Part shown: piece after piece, positions 60,102-64,000 of the stretch
Layout: each line of letters starts with the position of its first letter
Position numbering within the stretch: position 1 is the stretch's first letter
DNA from: Exiguobacterium flavidum
GTDB taxonomy: Bacteria > Bacillota > Bacilli > Exiguobacteriales > Exiguobacteriaceae
Assembly: GCF_003344535.1 (NCBI RefSeq)
Contig: NZ_QPKS01000010.1
Coordinates: 62,001-126,000, forward strand
Length of the DNA: 64,000 nt
Direction: 5' to 3'
Made by a program: the position numbers and the translations under genes
Notes under the pieces: model-generated
What the model was told of the DNA's origin: nothing
Database searches by the model: none
What the model saw: the letters and a program-made list of their open reading frames with translations, nothing else

Positions 60102-61748
60102 TTACTTGCCTTCGATCGAAGCCCACTTGTACGAAGTATCTGCTCCGAACGAGTGGTTGACGACGTCTTTGACGTACGGCTTACGCATGAGCGCGACACC
60201 GCGTTGGTACATGACCGAGATTGCCTGCTCTTCTTCGAGGAGGACCTTCTCTGCGTCTTTGAGTGCCTGCCAGCGTTTCGCTTGATCCGTCTCTTTTTGT
60301 GCCGATTTGATGAGGTCGTCGTACGCTTTGCTTGAGAAGCCGCCGCGGTTGTACGGTCCGCCAGTCATCCACATGTCGAGGAACGTCATTGGATCCTGGT
60401 AGTCAGGGCCCCAGCCTGCGAACGAAAGCTCGAACTGGCCTTTCGCCTCGAGGTCGAGTTTGTTCTTGAACGGCTGCTGCTTGATTTTGACTTCAAGACC
60501 TGGAAGGTTCTTCTCCCATTCGCCTTTCAGGAACTCAGAGATTTTCTTCGAGTTGTCGTCATCGTAAGCGAGGAGCTCGAGCGTGACTTTCTTCTCGCCG
60601 ACAGCTTTGAGACCTTTCTCGAATGATGCTTTTGCCGATGTAGCATCGAATGAACCGAATCCTTCGTTGCCTTCACGGAAGTCCGCGCCGTCCGGTCCTT
60701 TGACGAAGTCTTTTGGCACGTAGTAGTAAGCAGGGATCGAACCGTTGTTGAGGAGGACTTGAGCCATCTGCTCCTTGTCGTATCCTTGGTCGATTGCCTT
60801 ACGGATATCTTTGTTCTGGAGCGCTTTGTTCTTGAAGTTCATTTGGATGTAGAACATCGCAGAGTCGAGGCGAGTCTGGAAGTCTGCGTTATCCTTGTAC
60901 TGATCGACGAATTCGCTTGTCAGACCGACCGTATCGATGTCGCCTTTTTCGTAGAGGTTGACGGCTGTCGAAGTTTCCTTGACGACCTTCGTGTTGATCT
61001 CTTCGAGCTTGACGTTCTCAGCATCCCAGTACTTGTCGTTCTTGACGAGTGACCAGCCGACTTCAGTTTTCCAGTTAACCAGTTTGAACGGTCCGTTGTA
61101 GAGGAAGTTCTCCGGCTTGAGCGCGAACTGATCGCCTTTAGATTCGACGAACTCTTGCTTAAGCGGCATGAACGGTCCGAATGCAGTGAGGCCAGTGAAG
61201 TAAGAAGCTGGTTGAGTCAGCTTGACTTCGAGCGTCTTGTCGTCGACAGCCTTGACGCCGACATCTTCCGGCTTACCTTTGCCTGTGTTGTATGCTTCCG
61301 CACCAGCGATGATGTAGAAGACGTATGCGTATTGCGATCCGCTCTTAGGATCAAGAAGATGTTTCCACGCGTACTCGAAGTCTTTCGCGCTGACAGCGCT
61401 GTCATCCGACCACTTCGCGTCACGGAGCTTGAACGTGTATGTAAGTCCGTCTTCGGAAACTTCCACGCTCTCTGCCATAGCTGGTTCTGGCTTCTGGTCC
61501 TTGCCTGTACGGTAGAGACCTTCCATTACGTTGTTGAGGACGTTGAATGAAACAGAGTCAGTCGCGACAGTCGGGCTGAGTGCCGGGATGTCCGATCCGC
61601 TTGTGATGTTGAGGACCTGTTTGTCAGCCGGCTTAGAAGCGCCTGTGCTTTCAGTTTCTTTTTTCGTTTCCTCACCTGATGAGCAGGCAGCTAGGCTTGC
61701 GCCGACGAGTGATAGTGCTCCGACGAGTGCGAATGGTTTTTTCTTCAT
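60102..61748 (-). CDS. oligopeptide-binding lipoprotein (OppA), orphan
   Basis: ATG 61748 gives 548 residues with a lipobox (SLAACSS near residue 21). The SBP_bac_5 fold is clear: LNITSGSDIPALSPTVATDSVS, VMEGLYRTG, YTFKLRDAKWSDD, SAKDFEYAWKHLLDP, YNGPFKLVNW, AIDQGYDKEQMAQVL and FAGWGPDYQDPMTFLDMW. It captures peptides for an Opp-type importer. No permease or ATPase genes flank it, so it must share a transporter encoded elsewhere. Two CodY-like boxes lie upstream. Confidence 0.9.
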   Translation of the reverse strand: MKKKPFALVGALSLVGASLAACSSGEETKKETESTGASKPADKQVLNITSGSDIPALSPTVATDSVSFNVLNNVMEGLYRTGKDQKPEPAMAESVEVSEDGLTYTFKLRDAKWSDDSAVSAKDFEYAWKHLLDPKSGSQYAYVFYIIAGAEAYNTGKGKPEDVGVKAVDDKTLEVKLTQPASYFTGLTAFGPFMPLKQEFVESKGDQFALKPENFLYNGPFKLVNWKTEVGWSLVKNDKYWDAENVKLEEINTKVVKETSTAVNLYEKGDIDTVGLTSEFVDQYKDNADFQTRLDSAMFYIQMNFKNKALQNKDIRKAIDQGYDKEQMAQVLLNNGSIPAYYYVPKDFVKGPDGADFREGNEGFGSFDATSAKASFEKGLKAVGEKKVTLELLAYDDDNSKKISEFLKGEWEKNLPGLEVKIKQQPFKNKLDLEAKGQFELSFAGWGPDYQDPMTFLDMWMTGGPYNRGGFSSKAYDDLIKSAQKETDQAKRWQALKDAEKVLLEEEQAISVMYQRGVALMRKPYVKDVVNHSFGADTSYKWASIEGK

Positions 61749-61894
61749 GATTACGAATTCCCTCCCAAGAATGGATGTATGTTTTGTTGAAGAGTTCCCA
61801 AGATGATAGCGATCCGGCGTCCCAAGATTCAAAATAAAAGGGGTCATCGCCTGTTAAGTCGAGTAGTGGAAAGCACCGGATCAACTTGTTACCA

Positions 61895-61923
61895 ATAATA
61901 AATACAATATTCAGAAAAATCAA
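61895..61923 (-). promoter_or_regulatory. oppA promoter
   Basis: On the minus strand TTGATT (61923-61918), 17 bases, TATTAT (61900-61895). A CodY-like box overlaps the -35 and spacer. Confidence 0.65.
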
Positions 61924-61943
61924 TACATTATTTTCTGATTATT
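61906..61943. promoter_or_regulatory. two CodY-like boxes upstream of oppA
   Basis: AATATTCAGAAAAAT (61906-61920) matches AATTTTCWGAAAATT at 13 of 15 positions and TATTTTCTGATTATT (61929-61943) at 12 of 15. Their centres are 23 bases apart. CodY represses opp genes in many Firmicutes when branched-chain amino acids and GTP are high. Confidence 0.6.
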
Positions 61944-62029
61944 TCAAAATTATTAAAAAATTGTGGGATAGCAACGTTTTCCGTGTCAAAAAAAATTTAA
62001 TATTTACATCAAATGTAAAATTATCCAAA

Positions 62030-62056
62030 CAAAAACCCCTGCACGTCAGGCAGGGG
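62030..62056 (-). terminator. terminator of bcp
   Basis: On the minus strand CCCCTGC and GCAGGGG pair, followed by U5-6. Confidence 0.88.
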
Positions 62057-62064
62057 CGGACGGG

Positions 62065-62514
62065 TCAATTCAGCTGATCGATGTAGGCGAGGGCGGACGC
62101 CACATGATCTTTCACCTTCACATCGCGCCACTCATGGATGAGTTCCCCGTCCTCGTCGATCAAAAATGTCGAGCGGACGATACCGTGGTATTCTTTTCCA
62201 TAATTCTTCTTCAATTGCCAGACATCGTATGCTTCACAGACCGTATGGTCAGTGTCTGACAATAATTCGAACGGAAGTTCATATTTCGCGATAAAGTTCT
62301 GGTGCCGTTTCGCACTGTCGGCAGAGACGCCGAGGATGACTGTGTTCTTTGCCGCGAAGTCGGCGTGGGCGTCACGGAAATCGCAGGCCTCAGTCGTACA
62401 GCCGGGCGTCGAGTCCTTCGGATAGAAGTAGAGGACGACCCGCTTGCCGCGGTAGTCACTGAGGGAAATCGATTTTCCTTCGGCGTTCGGCAGGGTGAAT
62501 TCAGGTGCTTTCAT
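62065..62514 (-). CDS. bcp: Bcp/PrxQ-type peroxiredoxin
   Basis: ATG 62514 follows TAAGGAGGCATTTTCG and gives 149 residues; a longer frame overlaps the lipoprotein gene. The peroxidatic cysteine is in STPGCTTEACDFRD with the resolving cysteine five residues on, as in Bcp. FYPKDSTPG, GVSADS and RSTFLIDEDG are family marks. It reduces hydroperoxides with thioredoxin. It follows the lipoprotein gene by 13 bases and may be cotranscribed with it. Confidence 0.93.
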   Translation of the reverse strand: MKAPEFTLPNAEGKSISLSDYRGKRVVLYFYPKDSTPGCTTEACDFRDAHADFAAKNTVILGVSADSAKRHQNFIAKYELPFELLSDTDHTVCEAYDVWQLKKNYGKEYHGIVRSTFLIDEDGELIHEWRDVKVKDHVASALAYIDQLN

Positions 62515-62527
62515 CGAAAATGCCTCC

Positions 62528-63361
62528 TTAACCAAGCTCGAGGTTGAGCTTGTTTTCGTATTTGGCGAGCTTTTCCTGCAGACTCTCCTTGAGCGGTGTG
62601 AGCGCATCGATATACTTCGCGTAATCCTCACCGGTCGCGGCCGTCTTCATCAGCAGTTCCTGCTCGTCCCCGTACCATGCCGTGTAATCGGCATAATAGT
62701 CGGACAGTACGTCCGGATTCTCCTCGTTCGAGAGCGCCGGGCCGAGGATCATCAGGAAGTTGCTGTTCATCTCGAGCGCCATGTAGTCGGTCTGGGCGTT
62801 GACACGCGTGAACACCTCATCCTGCTTGTCTTCCGCCGTGTTGCCGATTTCATCCGCCGCGTCCGCGTTGACGCCGTACTCGTTGACGTCGACGTCCTCG
62901 AAGATCTTCGCGAGCGAGCGGAACGTATCCGGTTCGAACTCCGCCGGGATGAGAGCGAGCTTCCACTCGCCGTCCTTCTTGATGACCAGCTTCGATCCGC
63001 GGTTCGGGAGCGGTTTGCCGTCCTCGCCATTAAATTCATGGATGATGAAGGCGACGTCACCTTCACGCCACGTCTTGACGACCTTACCCGGCTTCAGGCG
63101 AAGGGCGTGCGCACCGGTCGCGAGCGGCTCGAGCAGCTTCGCGTCGCCCGTGTAGTCGACCTTGGCAAGCGCTGCGCTGTCCTCTTTGCCGCTCTTGCCG
63201 AGCGAATCCTGATACGTTTTATAGAGGGAAGCGATCACCGCGTCCTCGCTTTGTTTCGCATCCTCGGTCTTCGGGGATTCAGTAGGGGAAGGCGATTCGC
63301 CGGTTCCGCAAGCTGTCAGAAACAGGCTCGAGGCGACGGCGGCCGTCAGAAATCGTTTCAT
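62528..63361 (-). CDS. lipoprotein of unknown function
   Basis: ATG 63361 behind CAAGGAGGAACTC gives 277 residues with a lipobox (FLTACG near residue 17), a Ser/Pro/Glu-rich linker and an alpha/beta domain. The central part (VKTWREGDVAFIIHEFNGEDG ... SKLVIKKDGEWKLA) looks like a nuclear-transport-factor-like module. No named family is recognised. Confidence 0.65.
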   Translation of the reverse strand: MKRFLTAAVASSLFLTACGTGESPSPTESPKTEDAKQSEDAVIASLYKTYQDSLGKSGKEDSAALAKVDYTGDAKLLEPLATGAHALRLKPGKVVKTWREGDVAFIIHEFNGEDGKPLPNRGSKLVIKKDGEWKLALIPAEFEPDTFRSLAKIFEDVDVNEYGVNADAADEIGNTAEDKQDEVFTRVNAQTDYMALEMNSNFLMILGPALSNEENPDVLSDYYADYTAWYGDEQELLMKTAATGEDYAKYIDALTPLKESLQEKLAKYENKLNLELG

Positions 63362-63423
63362 ATATGAGTTCCTCCTTGAAAGGTTTCGTTTCATCTACCA
63401 TACAGGAAATTCGCTTTTTTAGG

Positions 63424-63436
63424 TAGCGAGTCGCTA
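63424..63436. other. short palindrome upstream of tnpB
   Basis: TAGCGA-G-TCGCTA. It lies about 170 bases before the tnpB start. IS200/IS605-type elements carry subterminal hairpins at their left ends, and this could be one. Confidence 0.3.
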
Positions 63437-63606
63437 CACTGGAAGAAAGGGAGATGAACAATAGCAATTGAATAAATAGACAAATGGTATGGCATGTACC
63501 TGAATATGGACAGGATTGGACCATCCCAGCTATGCTTCGCTTGGAAACGGAGGCAGTTCAAGAGCTTCGGAAGTACAAAAAATAAACTGAAAGGGGGATG
63601 AAGAGG

Positions 63607-64000
63607 TTGTTGAGGGCGTACAAGACAGAGATCCGACCGACTGAAGGACAGATCATTCTGATCCATAAGACCATCGGCACTTGTCGTTATGTCTACAACC
63701 TGTACCTTCAAAAGAACAGAGAAGCGTACGAGGCAACTTCTTCCTTCCTCTCCGGGTATGACTTCTCGAAATGGTTGAACAATGAGCACGCGACGCAGGA
63801 TGAGTTCGCCTGGATCAAGGAAGTGCCCAGCAAGGCGGTCAAACAGGCCATCATGAACGCGGACGTAGCCTACAAACGATTCTTCAAGAAGCTGTCCTCT
63901 TCCCCTCGCTCCAAAAGAAAGAGCGACTATGGTTCGTTCTACTTGGTCGGTACGATCCATGTGAAGAGGCATCTCATTCAGCTGCCTAAGCTTGGGAAAG
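63607..64000 (+). mobile_element. tnpB: TnpB (IS200/IS605 or IS1341 type), cut by right window edge
   Basis: TTG 63607 follows GGGGG by nine bases and opens MLRAYKTEIRPTEGQ, the typical start of TnpB. The frame is open to the edge (131 codons). IHKTIGTCRYVYNLYLQKNREAY, FLSGYDFSKWLNNE, WIKEVPSKAVKQAIMNADVAYKRFF and the RHLIQLPKLG segment are the conserved N-terminal blocks of TnpB. ATG 63598 is an in-frame alternative but abuts the ribosome site. TnpB is an RNA-guided nuclease whose guide RNA comes from the element's right end, beyond this window. No tnpA is seen on the left side. Confidence 0.85.

Larger units (their letters stand above)
61749..62029. other. long AT-rich control region of oppA
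   Basis: The 281-base stretch has no ORF. It contains the oppA promoter, two CodY-like boxes and a TTTACAT-CAA-ATGTAAA inverted repeat at 62003-62019. The predicted oppA leader is about 140 bases and I see no riboswitch in it. Confidence 0.6.

Noticed and set aside
61960-61990. Possible catabolite (cre) site upstream of oppA around AAAACGTT
   Set aside because: The right half departs from the cre consensus at several positions and it lies well upstream of the predicted promoter.
63484-63585. 33-codon frame just before tnpB
   Set aside because: No ribosome site and no recognisable similarity; it could be a remnant but nothing supports translation.
1-64000. CRISPR arrays, tRNA or rRNA genes, prophage
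   Set aside because: I saw no regularly spaced repeats, no tRNA-like cloverleaf with CCA-type end and no phage structural genes.

Overview
The window reads as chromosome of a low-to-mid GC Gram-positive (Firmicutes, Bacillales). Most genes start with ATG, GTG or TTG behind strong AGGAGG-type sites. Lipoprotein signals, LCP, SH3-domain autolysin, DegV, YktB, YqkB, YdaT-like and CstR proteins are all of the Bacillales kind. Sites resembling FapR, CodY, sigma-D and SAM-riboswitch elements fit the same group. Coding DNA is GC-rich by eye (low-to-mid fifties) with AT-rich intergenic gaps. My best guess is Exiguobacterium or a close relative; this is inference from gene style, not from a database match.

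Layout. 1-951 holds the 5' part of an O-antigen-ligase/polymerase-like membrane protein on the minus strand. 1288-15833 is a tightly packed exopolysaccharide/capsule operon: chain-length regulator, UDP-GlcNAc 4,6-dehydratase, flippase, EpsG-like polymerase, 4-epimerase, CapK-like adenylating enzyme, UDP-HexNAc dehydrogenase, one GT4 glycosyltransferase, priming sugar transferase, FemAB-like transferase, PLP aminotransferase, a repeat protein of the HNH-associated type, and an LCP ligase. 15871-30398 mixes a UreI/AmiS channel, a DD-carboxypeptidase, secreted and membrane unknowns, a Gfo/Idh/MocA oxidoreductase, glycerate kinase, a large SH3-repeat glucosaminidase behind a sigma-D-like promoter, YyaL and a polysaccharide deacetylase. 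30473-30859 is a gene-free stretch with a good promoter, long-range complementary helices and a terminator; I read it as a structured RNA that I cannot name.

30903-36133 carries a YdaT-like small protein, a secreted endonuclease/phosphatase-family nuclease, a CAP-domain protein and a PhnB-like protein. 36214-40171 is a methionine block: metQ-metI-metN behind a SAM-I riboswitch, and mtnE upstream. 40330-50360 has a GH13 alpha-glucosidase, an MBL hydrolase, SMP-30 and YceI proteins, a phosphodiester glycosidase, the persulfide sensor CstR with its operator, a MHYT-GGDEF-EAL protein behind a sigma-D-like promoter, YqkB and a TspO-like protein. 50406-55777 has a DegV protein with a FapR-type operator, then a PuuR-like regulator and potABCD. 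55902-64000 has a secreted unknown, YktB, a diguanylate cyclase, a second HNH-associated-repeat protein, an orphan OppA, Bcp peroxiredoxin, a lipoprotein and a truncated tnpB at the right edge.

Recurring themes are the cell surface (exopolysaccharide, autolysis, LCP, deacetylase, CAP), c-di-GMP turnover (one cyclase, one phosphodiesterase) and nutrient-controlled transport (methionine, polyamine, peptide). Two copies of a short hairpin-bearing repeat, in opposite orientation, sit at gene ends at 24157-24403 and 58924-59085.
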